Below are positions 50,968 to 58,991 of a DNA stretch of 64,000 nucleotides, one piece after another (the first letter of the stretch is position 1; each line of letters opens with the position of its first letter). The notes under the pieces were generated by a model. That model saw only the letters and a program-made list of their open reading frames with translations, searched no databases and was not told the origin of the DNA. Source of the stretch: Castellaniella sp049650445. GTDB lineage: Bacteria > Pseudomonadota > Gammaproteobacteria > Burkholderiales > Burkholderiaceae_B. Location of the stretch: positions 1-64,000 of the forward strand of contig NZ_JBASAD010000038.1 of the NCBI RefSeq assembly GCF_049650445.1, read 5' to 3'. Position numbers and translations under genes: made by a program.

Positions 50968-52251
50968 TCAGCGGCGCTTGGCCAGGGGGACGAACTTGCG
51001 GTCTTCCGGGCCGACGTAATTGGCCGTCGGGCGGATGATCTTGTTGTCGATGCGCTGCTCGATGATGTGCGCCGACCAGCCGGCCGTGCGGGCGATCACG
51101 AACAGGGGGGTGAACATGGCGGTGGGCACGCCCATCATGTGATAGGACACGGCCGAGAACCAGTCCAGATTGGGGAACATCTTCTTGGCGTCCCACATCA
51201 CCGATTCCAGGCGCTCGGCGATGTCATACATCTTGGTCGAACCGGCGGACTTGGACAGTTTCCGGGCGACGGACTTGATGACCTGGTTGCGCGGGTCGGA
51301 TACGGTGTAGACCGGGTGGCCGAAGCCGATCACGACTTCCTTGGCCTCGACGCGGCGGCGGATGTCGGCCTCGGCCTCGTCCGGGTTGTCGTAGCGCTTC
51401 TGGATTTCGAAGGCGACCTCGTTGGCGCCGCCATGCTTCGGGCCGCGCAGCGCGCCGATGGCGCCGGTGATGGCCGAATACATGTCCGATCCCGTGCCGG
51501 CGATCACGCGGCCGGTGAAGGTCGAGGCGTTGAACTCGTGTTCCGCGTACAGGATCAGCGAGGTGTGCATTGCATGGACCCATTCCTTGGACGGAGTCTC
51601 GCCATGCAGCAGGTGCAGGAAATGGCCGCCGATGCTGTCGTCGTCGGTCTCGACGTTGATGACGCGGCCGTTGTGGCTGTAGTGGTACCAGTACAGCAGG
51701 GCCGAGCCCAGACTGGCCATCAGGCGGTCGGCGATGTCGCGCGCGTCCGGCAGGTTGTGGTCGTCCTTTTCAGGCAGCACGCAGCCCAGCACCGAAGCGG
51801 CGGTGCGCATCACGTCCATGGGGTGGCTGGCGGCGGGCAGGGCTTCCAGGGCGACCTGGACCTGGGCGGGCAGGCCGCGCAGGCGGCGCAGCTTTTCCTT
51901 GTAGGCCTTGAGTTCGGCCGAGGTCGGCAGCTTGCCGTGGATCAGCAGGTGGGCGACTTCCTCGAATTCGCAGGTGTCGGCGATGTCCAGGATGTCGTAG
52001 CCGCGATAGTGCAGGTCGTTGCCGCTGCGGCCCACCGTGCACAGCGCGGTGTTGCCGGCCACGATGCCCGACAGGGCGACGGATTTCTTGGGCTTGGGAC
52101 CTGCGGGCGTGGCGGCTGCGGGCGCGGTGGTGGCGGGAGCAGCCTGGGCGGCGGCCGGCGCGGCGGGCACCTTGGACGCAGCGCGCTTGCGGGCCGGGGC
52201 CTTTTGGGCGGAGGGGGTTTTCTTGGCAGTGGAGGTGTTCTTGGTCGCCAT
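50968..52251 (-). CDS. prpC: 2-methylcitrate synthase PrpC with a basic N-terminal tail
   Basis: The 427-residue protein starts with an unusual 57-residue tail rich in Ala, Pro and Lys (AKKTPSAQKAPARKRAASK and so on), with nine Lys, two Arg and no acidic residue. The citrate-synthase core then begins at about 58 (LSGIVAGNTALCTVGRSG). Catalytic motifs are HEFNAST, GPKHGGANE and GFGHPVYT. It condenses propionyl-CoA with oxaloacetate. AAGGAG lies 7 bases before the ATG at 52251, and no in-frame start exists at the core boundary, so the tail is almost certainly translated. Confidence 0.93.
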   Translation of the reverse strand: MATKNTSTAKKTPSAQKAPARKRAASKVPAAPAAAQAAPATTAPAAATPAGPKPKKSVALSGIVAGNTALCTVGRSGNDLHYRGYDILDIADTCEFEEVAHLLIHGKLPTSAELKAYKEKLRRLRGLPAQVQVALEALPAASHPMDVMRTAASVLGCVLPEKDDHNLPDARDIADRLMASLGSALLYWYHYSHNGRVINVETDDDSIGGHFLHLLHGETPSKEWVHAMHTSLILYAEHEFNASTFTGRVIAGTGSDMYSAITGAIGALRGPKHGGANEVAFEIQKRYDNPDEAEADIRRRVEAKEVVIGFGHPVYTVSDPRNQVIKSVARKLSKSAGSTKMYDIAERLESVMWDAKKMFPNLDWFSAVSYHMMGVPTAMFTPLFVIARTAGWSAHIIEQRIDNKIIRPTANYVGPEDRKFVPLAKRR

Positions 52252-52292
52252 CAGCGGTCTCCTTGGATGAGGTGTTCGGAAGCGGGGTCCGG

Positions 52293-53192
52293 TCAGGACG
52301 CCTTGTGCTTGCCCTGTTGGAACAGGGCGTCGAGTTGGTCTTCGTAGCGGTGGTAGCCGATCCGGTCGTAGAGTTCTTCGCGTGTCTGCATCTGGTCGAG
52401 CACCGCGTGCTGGTGGCCGTCGCGGCGGATGGCCTGGTAGACGGCCTCGGCCGCCTTGTTCATGGCACGGAAGGCCGACAGGGGGTAGAGCACGATGCCC
52501 ACGCCCGCGCCCTTGAGCTCTTCGACGGTGAACAGCGGCGTCTGGCCGAATTCGGTGATGTTGGCCAGCACGGGGACGTTCAGGCTGCTGGAGAATTTCC
52601 GGTAGGTGTCCAGATCGTAGGACGCTTCCGCGAAGATCGCGTCGGCACCGGCTTCGACGCAGGCGTGCGCGCGTTCCAGGGCCGCGTCCACACCGCTGAC
52701 GGCGATCGCGTCGGTGCGTGCGATGACGTAGAAGTCGCTGTCGGTGCGGGCGTCCACGGCGGCCTTGACGCGGTCGGCCATTTCTTCGGTGCCGACGATT
52801 TCCTTGCCGGGCCGGTGACCGCAGCGCTTGGCGCCGACCTGGTCCTCGATGTGGCAGCCGGCGGCGCCGAACTTGATCAGGGACTTGACGGTGCGGGCGA
52901 TATTGAAGGCCGAGGGCCCGAAGCCGGTGTCGATGTCCACCAGCAGCGGCAGGTCGCAGACGTCGGTGATGCGGCGCACGTCGGTCAGGACGTCGTCGAG
53001 CGTATTGATGCCCAGATCGGGCAGGCCGAGCGAACCGGCGGCCACGCCGCCGCCCGACAGGTAGACGGCACGGTAGCCGGCGCGTTGGGCCAGCAGGGCG
53101 TGATTGGCGTTGATGGCCCCGACGATCTGCAGGGGGGATTCTTCGATCAGCGCCTGGCGCAGCAGGGCGCCGGGAGAGGCGGGACGGGTCAT
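52293..53192 (-). CDS. prpB: 2-methylisocitrate lyase PrpB
   Basis: The 299-residue protein belongs to the isocitrate-lyase/PEP-mutase family. The catalytic loop is CHIEDQVGAKRCGHRPGK with the active-site Cys in KRCGH, and the metal-binding region is VDIDTGFG. It splits 2-methylisocitrate to pyruvate and succinate. It is the first gene of prpB-prpC-acnD-prpF-prpD, 188 bp downstream of mdh with a strong hairpin in between. The start at 53192 fits family members; the upstream frame is a shadow. Confidence 0.95.
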   Translation of the reverse strand: MTRPASPGALLRQALIEESPLQIVGAINANHALLAQRAGYRAVYLSGGGVAAGSLGLPDLGINTLDDVLTDVRRITDVCDLPLLVDIDTGFGPSAFNIARTVKSLIKFGAAGCHIEDQVGAKRCGHRPGKEIVGTEEMADRVKAAVDARTDSDFYVIARTDAIAVSGVDAALERAHACVEAGADAIFAEASYDLDTYRKFSSSLNVPVLANITEFGQTPLFTVEELKGAGVGIVLYPLSAFRAMNKAAEAVYQAIRRDGHQHAVLDQMQTREELYDRIGYHRYEDQLDALFQQGKHKAS

Positions 53193-53332
53193 GGTGGATG
53201 CTCCGGTGGGCCGTCGTCGCCAGGCGCGCCCGGGTTCGCGGCAGCATTCGCCCCGGGTAGGGGCTGGTTCCAGTCTATGGCAGAAGCATTCTGGCCGTGC
53301 GGGGCCCGTCTGTCTGTCATTGGCCGGACATT

Positions 53333-53375
53333 CGGTGGCGGACGCGGCAGCCAGGCCGCCGCGCGTCCGCCACCG
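53333..53375 (-). terminator. 14-bp perfect hairpin just after mdh
   Basis: CGGTGGCGGACGCG and CGCGTCCGCCACCG form a perfect 14-bp stem with a 15-nt loop, beginning 5 bp past the mdh stop. No T-run follows. It may stabilise the mdh mRNA end or attenuate read-through into prpB. Confidence 0.5.
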
Positions 53376-53380
53376 GGGGT

Positions 53381-54370
53381 TTACTTCAGCAGGTCGGCGA
53401 CGCCGTCGCGTTCCTCGAGCAGTTCCTGCAGGGTGAAGTCCATGCGTTCGCGCGAGAACGCGTCGATTTCCAGACCGGTGACACGGGTGTATTCGCCATT
53501 GGCGGTGGTGACCGGCACGCCGTAGATGATGCCTTCGGGGATGCCGTAGGAGCCGTCCGAGGGGATGCCCATGGTGACCCACTTGCCGTTGCTGCCCAGC
53601 ACCCAGTCATGGATGTGGTCGATGGCGGCGTTGGCGGCAGAGGCCGCCGAGGACAGGCCGCGTGCGGCGATGATGGCCGCGCCGCGCTTGCCCACGGTGG
53701 GGATGAACGTGTCGGCGATCCAGGCGGCATCGTTGACCAGGGCCTGGGCGGGCTGGCCGCCGATGGTGGCGAAGCGCGTGTCCGGGTACATGGTGGGCGA
53801 GTGGTTGCCCCACACGACCAGCTTTTCGATGTCGGCCACGGCCTTGCCGGTCTTGGCGGCAAGCTGCGACAGTGCGCGGTTGTGGTCCAGGCGCAGCATG
53901 GCGGTGAAATTCTTGGCCGGCAGGTCCGGAGCGGACTTCATGGCGATGTAGGCGTTGGTGTTGGCCGGGTTGCCGACCACCAGCACCTTGACGTTGCGGC
54001 TGGCGACTTCGTTCAGGGCCTTGCCCTGGGCGGTGAAGATCTGGGCGTTGACCTGCAGCAGGTCCTTGCGCTCCATGCCGGGGCCGCGCGGACGGGCGCC
54101 GACCAGCAGGGCGACGTCGGCATCCTTGAAGGCGGTGCGCGGATCGCTGTGGGCGCTCATGCCGGCCAGCAGCGGGAAGGCGCAGTCGTCCAGTTCCATC
54201 ATCACGCCTTGCAGGGCCTTTTGGGCCTTCTCGTCGGGGATTTCCAGAAGCTGCAGGATGACGGGCTGGTCCTTGCCGAGCATTTCGCCCGAGGCGATGC
54301 GGAACAGCAGGGCATAGCCGATCTGGCCGGCTGCGCCGGTGACCGCGACGCGCATGGCGGGTTTGGACAT
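53381..54370 (-). CDS. mdh: Malate dehydrogenase
   Basis: The 329-residue NAD-dependent enzyme is of the LDH-like (cytosolic) group. RVAVTGAAGQIGYALLFRIASG binds NAD, GARPRGPGMERKDLL carries the mobile-loop Arg, and WGNHSPTMYPD contains the catalytic His. It interconverts malate and oxaloacetate. The start at 54370 matches the family N-terminus. The 21-bp palindrome shared with acnB lies 86-106 bp upstream. It is divergent from gntR and precedes the prp operon. Confidence 0.97.
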   Translation of the reverse strand: MSKPAMRVAVTGAAGQIGYALLFRIASGEMLGKDQPVILQLLEIPDEKAQKALQGVMMELDDCAFPLLAGMSAHSDPRTAFKDADVALLVGARPRGPGMERKDLLQVNAQIFTAQGKALNEVASRNVKVLVVGNPANTNAYIAMKSAPDLPAKNFTAMLRLDHNRALSQLAAKTGKAVADIEKLVVWGNHSPTMYPDTRFATIGGQPAQALVNDAAWIADTFIPTVGKRGAAIIAARGLSSAASAANAAIDHIHDWVLGSNGKWVTMGIPSDGSYGIPEGIIYGVPVTTANGEYTRVTGLEIDAFSRERMDFTLQELLEERDGVADLLK

Positions 54371-54455
54371 GGTGATTCTCCGATAGGGTGAGAGGATGGC
54401 TGGGTGTGCGAAAACGCCGAAAAGAGTAGTGTATTCCACTAGTCAGCGTCAAGGG

Positions 54456-54476
54456 TCTTATATCTTATATAAGACA
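54456..54476. promoter_or_regulatory. 21-bp palindrome between mdh and gntR (copy 2)
   Basis: This is the exact reverse complement of 44392-44412 (arms GTCTTATAT and ATATAAGAC, 3-bp centre). It is placed to control both mdh (86-106 bp upstream) and the divergent gntR-sdh side (88-108 bp upstream of gntR). Confidence 0.7.
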
Positions 54477-54563
54477 CAAGAGTATTAGACATCCTGCCCT
54501 GGAAGTGCGAAAATGCGCCGTCTCATCTTGTAGCATAGCCGCACCGCAGCATCCCTGACCGAC

Positions 54564-55334
54564 ATGTCCGAATCTCCCCCGATCGATCGCCAGCAGACGC
54601 CGAGCCGCGCTCCTCACAGCGCTGCGTTCAGCCCTCTGTACCAGCAGATCAAGGGGCTGATCCTGCAGGGCCTGGACCGGGGCGAATGGAAACCCGGCGA
54701 ATCGATCCCCAGCGAACTCGAACTGGCCGCCCGCTTCCAGGTCAGCCAGGGCACCGTGCGCAAGGCGATCGACGAACTGGCCGCTGAAAACCTGCTGATC
54801 CGTCGCCAGGGCAAGGGCACCTTCGTGGCCACGCACAACGAAGCCAAGGTGCGCTATCGTTTCTTGCGGCTGGCACCCGACGAGGCCCGGCCCGCCGTGT
54901 CCAGCAGCCAGATCCTGGACTGCCGCCGCACCAAGGCCTCGGCCGAGATCGCCGCAGCCCTGGACCTGCGCGCCGGGGATGCGGTCGTGAACATGCGCCG
55001 CGCGCTGTCTTTTGACGACGTGCCCACCATTCTGGACGATATCTGGCTGCCGGGCAGCATCTTCAAGGGCCTGACCCTGGAATCGTTGCTGCGCTACCGA
55101 GGTCCGGTGTACGCCCTGTTTGAAACCGAATTCGGCGTCAGCATGGTGCGTGCCGAAGAAAAAATCCGCGCCGTGGCCGCGACCGAGGCCCAGGCCGAAC
55201 TGTTGCGCGTCCAGCCCGGCAGCCCGCTGCTGCAGGTCGAGCGTATCGCCTATACCTACGGCGACCGCCCCATGGAATTGCGCCGAGGTCATTACGTCAC
55301 AGAGCGCTACCATTACCGCAACAGTTTGAATTGA
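54564..55334 (+). CDS. GntR family regulator (HutC/UTRA subfamily), likely TCA-cycle regulator
   Basis: The protein has 256 residues. A winged helix lies at about 20-88 (SELELAARFQVSQGTVRKAIDELAAENLL, RRQGKGTFVA), and a UTRA ligand-binding domain forms the rest (LLQVERIAYTYGDRPMELRRGHYV). It lies between mdh and sdhC; sdhC begins 66 bp downstream on the same strand. Identical palindromes upstream of acnB and in the mdh-gntR gap suggest that it represses or tunes several TCA genes in response to a cycle intermediate. The effector is unknown. Confidence 0.9.
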   Translation: MSESPPIDRQQTPSRAPHSAAFSPLYQQIKGLILQGLDRGEWKPGESIPSELELAARFQVSQGTVRKAIDELAAENLLIRRQGKGTFVATHNEAKVRYRFLRLAPDEARPAVSSSQILDCRRTKASAEIAAALDLRAGDAVVNMRRALSFDDVPTILDDIWLPGSIFKGLTLESLLRYRGPVYALFETEFGVSMVRAEEKIRAVAATEAQAELLRVQPGSPLLQVERIAYTYGDRPMELRRGHYVTERYHYRNSLN

Positions 55335-55400
55335 CTCGCGGATGGGCGAAAATGCCAAGTGAGTCCCGAATTTCTTCCATCTTCCAACTACGAGGCCATC

Positions 55401-55814
55401 ATGTCTGAATCAGCTTCAAAGCCGCGTCCGCAGTTCCGTAACCTGGGGTTTAGCGACCTCATGAGTTACCGGCTGCCTCCGGCTGCCAAGGCATCCATCC
55501 TGCACCGGATCAGCGGCGCGCTGCTGTTCCTGGCACTGCCGCTGGTGATCGTGCCGCTGTTCGCGCAAAGCGTACAGTCGCCCGCGACTTTCGCCGCCAT
55601 GAAGGAATGGGTCGCCAATCCGGCCTGTAAGATCGTGCTGCTGGTGTTGATGTGGGGCTACTTCCACCACTTCTGCGCAGGCATCCGCTATCTGACGCTG
55701 GATCTGCACGTCGGCAATGCGCGTGAACCCTCGCAGCGCTCCGGCGCCCTGGTGATCGGCGTGGCGCTGGCACTGACCGTGGTCTTCGGTCTGAAACTCT
55801 TTGGAGCATGGTAA
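55401..55814 (+). CDS. sdhC: Succinate dehydrogenase cytochrome b556 subunit
   Basis: The 137-residue protein has three membrane helices. ILHRISGALLFL is the conserved SdhC motif with His and Arg/Ser at the quinone site, and HHFCAGIRYLTLDLH holds the heme-ligand His. With SdhD it anchors SdhAB and reduces ubiquinone. The start at 55401 matches SdhC N-termini. Its stop overlaps the sdhD start. Confidence 0.93.
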   Translation: MSESASKPRPQFRNLGFSDLMSYRLPPAAKASILHRISGALLFLALPLVIVPLFAQSVQSPATFAAMKEWVANPACKIVLLVLMWGYFHHFCAGIRYLTLDLHVGNAREPSQRSGALVIGVALALTVVFGLKLFGAW

Positions 55815-56194
55815 TGGCTCAAGAACGCATCGGTCGCAAGCGCCTGGTTGTGGGCGCGCACTACGGCACGCGCGACTTCATCGTCCAGCGCACCACCGCC
55901 GTCATCATGGCGGTCTACACCCTGGTCCTGGTTCTGTACGCGGTCCTGGGCAGCAGCCTGGATTTCGAGTCCTGGCGCGCCTTCTTTGCCTTCACCGTCG
56001 GCACGCTGCCGGTCGGGCAACTGCTGGCCACGCTGGCTTTCCTGTCGCTTGCCTGGCACGCCTGGATCGGTGTGCGCGACATCTGGATGGACTATGTGCA
56101 TTCCGACGGCCTGCGCCTGTTTCTGCAGGTCCTGACGATCCTGTGGCTGGTGGCCGCAGTGGTCTTCTTCGGTCAAATTCTCTGGAGTCTATAA
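55814..56194 (+). CDS. sdhD: Succinate dehydrogenase membrane anchor subunit
   Basis: The 126-residue protein has three helices. RDFIVQRTTAVIMAVYTL precedes helix 1, and SLAWHAWIGVRDIWMDYVH contains the heme-ligand His and the quinone-site Asp-Tyr. The ATG at 55814 overlaps the sdhC stop. It ends 1 bp before sdhA. Confidence 0.93.
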   Translation: MAQERIGRKRLVVGAHYGTRDFIVQRTTAVIMAVYTLVLVLYAVLGSSLDFESWRAFFAFTVGTLPVGQLLATLAFLSLAWHAWIGVRDIWMDYVHSDGLRLFLQVLTILWLVAAVVFFGQILWSL

Positions 56195-56195
56195 C

Positions 56196-57971
56196 GTGGC
56201 CGCTGTCAACAAATCCCTTCCGCGCCGCCAGTTCGATGTGGTGGTCGTCGGTGCCGGCGGAGCCGGCCTGCGTTGTGCCCTGCAATTGGCTCAGGCCGGC
56301 CTGTCCGTGGCCGTGCTGTCCAAGGTCTTCCCGACGCGCTCGCACACCGTGGCCGCCCAGGGCGGCGTCAGCGCTTCGCTGGGCAACATGAGCGAAGACC
56401 ACTGGCAATGGCACATGTACGATACCGTCAAGGGCTCCGACTGGCTCGGCGACCAGGATGCGATCGAATTCATGGTCCGCGAAGCCCCCAATGCCGTGTA
56501 CGAGCTCGAACACTTCGGCATGCCCTTCGACCGCAATCCGGACGGCACCATCTACCAGCGCCCGTTCGGCGGCCACACCTCGCACTTCGGTGAAAAGCCC
56601 GTCCAGCGCGCCTGTGCCGCCGCTGACCGTACCGGCCACGCGATGCTGCACACGCTCTACCAGCGCAACGTCGCCGCCCGCACGAACTTCTTCGTCGAAT
56701 GGATGGCGCTCGATCTGCTGCGCAACAACGACGGCGATGTGCTGGGCGTGACCGCGATGGAAATGGAAACCGGTGAAATCTACGTCCTGGAAGCCAAGCA
56801 CACCGTGCTGGCCACCGGCGGCGCAGGCCGGATCTGGGCGGCTTCGACCAATGCCTTCATCAACACCGGTGACGGCCTGGGCATGGCCGCGCGCGCCGGC
56901 ATCCCGCTGCAGGACATGGAATTCTGGCAATTCCACCCCACCGGCGTGGCCGGGGCCGGCGTGCTGATCACCGAAGGTGTGCGCGGCGAAGGCGGCATCC
57001 TGCTGAACAAGGACGGCGAGCGCTTCATGGAACGCTACGCGCCGCAACTCAAGGACCTGGCGCCGCGTGACTTCGTCTCGCGTTCGATGGACCAGGAAAT
57101 CAAGGAAGGCCGCGGTTGCGGCGATGGCAGCTACGTGGTGCTGAAGCTCGACCACCTGGGCGCAGAAACCATCCAGAAGCGTCTGCCTTCGATCCGCGAA
57201 ATCGCCATCAAGTTCGCCAACATCGACCCGATCAAGGACCCGATCCCCGTCGTGCCGACGATCCACTACCAGATGGGCGGCATTCCGGCCAACTATCATG
57301 GTCAGGTCGTCACCCGCGTCAACGGCCAGGAAAAGATCGTCAACGGTCTGTACGCCGTCGGCGAATGCGCGGCGACTTCGGTGCACGGCGCCAACCGCCT
57401 GGGCACCAATTCCCTGCTGGACCTGATCGTGTTCGGCCGCTCGGCCGGCAACTTCATCGTCGACCAGCACCCGGAACGTACGCACAGCCACCAGCCGCTG
57501 CCGGACACCGACATCAATGCCTCGCTGGATCGCGTCAACCGTCTGGAAACCCGCACCTCGGGCGAAAAGGCCCAGGACGTGGCCAACAAGATGCGCATGA
57601 CCATGCAGGCTCACTGCGGCGTGTTCCGCAAGCTGGATCTGCTCAAGGAAGGCGCGGAAATGATCGCTGACCTGGTGCCGGAAGTCCAGGACATCTATTT
57701 CGCCGACAAGTCCAAGGTCTTCAATACCGCCCGCATCGAGGCCCTGGAAGTCTCCAACATGATCGAGGTGGCCCGCGCCACGACGACCTCGGCGGCCGCC
57801 CGCCTGGAATCGCGCGGCGCCCACGCCCTCGAGGAATACCCGGAACGCGACGACGTGGACTGGCTCAAGCACACGCTGTGGTTCGCCGAGGACAACCGCC
57901 TCGAATACTCCCCGGTGCGCATGCAGCCCCTGACCGTGGACAGCATCCCGCCCAAGCCGCGTACCTTCTAA
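56196..57971 (+). CDS. sdhA: Succinate dehydrogenase flavoprotein subunit
   Basis: The 591-residue protein binds FAD covalently at the His of SHTVAAQGGV. The N-terminal VVVVGAGGAGLRCALQLA is the dinucleotide fold, and the active-site Arg lies in the HGANRLGTNSLLDL region. It oxidises succinate to fumarate. The start is a GTG at 56196, one base after the sdhD stop, consistent with translational coupling. Confidence 0.97.
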   Translation: MAAVNKSLPRRQFDVVVVGAGGAGLRCALQLAQAGLSVAVLSKVFPTRSHTVAAQGGVSASLGNMSEDHWQWHMYDTVKGSDWLGDQDAIEFMVREAPNAVYELEHFGMPFDRNPDGTIYQRPFGGHTSHFGEKPVQRACAAADRTGHAMLHTLYQRNVAARTNFFVEWMALDLLRNNDGDVLGVTAMEMETGEIYVLEAKHTVLATGGAGRIWAASTNAFINTGDGLGMAARAGIPLQDMEFWQFHPTGVAGAGVLITEGVRGEGGILLNKDGERFMERYAPQLKDLAPRDFVSRSMDQEIKEGRGCGDGSYVVLKLDHLGAETIQKRLPSIREIAIKFANIDPIKDPIPVVPTIHYQMGGIPANYHGQVVTRVNGQEKIVNGLYAVGECAATSVHGANRLGTNSLLDLIVFGRSAGNFIVDQHPERTHSHQPLPDTDINASLDRVNRLETRTSGEKAQDVANKMRMTMQAHCGVFRKLDLLKEGAEMIADLVPEVQDIYFADKSKVFNTARIEALEVSNMIEVARATTTSAAARLESRGAHALEEYPERDDVDWLKHTLWFAEDNRLEYSPVRMQPLTVDSIPPKPRTF

Positions 57972-57984
57972 TCTGGATATCGTC

Positions 57985-58701
57985 ATGAGTCAAAAACGCA
58001 TCGTGAAATTCGAGATCTACCGCTACGATCCGGACAAGGACGAACGGCCGTACATGCAGAAGTTCGAGGTCGAGCTGCAGCCGACCGACAAGATGCTGCT
58101 GGACGCGATCCTGCGCATCAAGAACGAGCTCGACGACAGCCTGGCCCTGCGCCGGTCCTGCCGCGAGGGCGTGTGCGGATCCGACGCCATGAACATCAAC
58201 GGCAAGAACGGCCTGGCCTGCACGACCAACCTGCTCGAGCTCAAGGAGCCCATCGTCCTCAAGCCGCTGCCCGGCCTGCCCGTGGTGCGCGACCTGATCG
58301 TGGACATGACCTTCTTCTTCGACCAGTACCATTCGGTCAAGCCTTTCCTGATCAACGACACGCCGCCGCCCGAAAAGGAACGCCTGCAGTCCCCCGAGGA
58401 ACGCGAGGAACTCAACGGCCTGTACGAGTGCATCCTGTGCGGCTCCTGCTCCACCGCCTGTCCGTCCTTCTGGTGGAATCCGGACAAGTTCGTCGGCCCG
58501 GCCGGCCTGCTGCAGGCCTACCGTTTCATCGCCGATTCGCGCGATGAAGCCACCGGCGAACGTCTGGACAATCTGGAAGACCCGTACCGCCTGTTCCGCT
58601 GCCATACGATCATGAACTGCACGGATGTCTGCCCCAAGGGCTTGAATCCGTCGGCCGCGATCGGCAAGATCAAGGAAATGCTCGTGCGCCGCACGGTCTA
58701 G
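57985..58701 (+). CDS. sdhB: Succinate dehydrogenase iron-sulfur subunit
   Basis: The protein has 238 residues. The 2Fe-2S motif is SCREGVCGSDAMNINGKNGLAC, and the 4Fe-4S and 3Fe-4S motifs are CILCGSCSTACP and CHTIMNCTDVCPKGLNP. It passes electrons from FAD to the quinone. It starts 13 bp after sdhA. Confidence 0.97.
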   Translation: MSQKRIVKFEIYRYDPDKDERPYMQKFEVELQPTDKMLLDAILRIKNELDDSLALRRSCREGVCGSDAMNINGKNGLACTTNLLELKEPIVLKPLPGLPVVRDLIVDMTFFFDQYHSVKPFLINDTPPPEKERLQSPEEREELNGLYECILCGSCSTACPSFWWNPDKFVGPAGLLQAYRFIADSRDEATGERLDNLEDPYRLFRCHTIMNCTDVCPKGLNPSAAIGKIKEMLVRRTV

Positions 58702-58710
58702 GATTCGGAC

Positions 58711-58974
58711 ATGTCTGGCGACCTGACCGTTCTGGATCGCGCCCGCCTGCGCTGGCGGGCACGTCGCGGCCTGCTCGAGAACGATCTCATCATCACGCGC
58801 TTCCTGGATGCCCACGAAGCGCAGTTGACTGAGAACGACGTGCGGGCCTTGACGCAGCTTTTCGAAATGGTCGATACCGAATTGCTCGACGTCCTGTTGG
58901 GACGCGCGGACCTGTCGGGTCCCTACGACGATCCCGACATCCGCCGGCTCGTCGAGCAGATGAAAGCGCTGTAA
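58711..58974 (+). CDS. sdhE: FAD assembly factor SdhE
   Basis: The 87-residue protein has the RGLLENDLIITRFL motif (RGxxExD) that contacts SdhA during covalent flavinylation. It lies between sdhB and gltA, 9 bp after sdhB, the usual betaproteobacterial position. Confidence 0.92.
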   Translation: MSGDLTVLDRARLRWRARRGLLENDLIITRFLDAHEAQLTENDVRALTQLFEMVDTELLDVLLGRADLSGPYDDPDIRRLVEQMKAL

Positions 58975-58991
58975 CTTAAAGGAAGATTCAC

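Noticed and set aside
55335..55400. A third copy of the 21-bp TCA palindrome before sdhC
   Set aside because: The gap was read on both strands and contains no match to the arms; sdhC may depend on the promoter before gntR.
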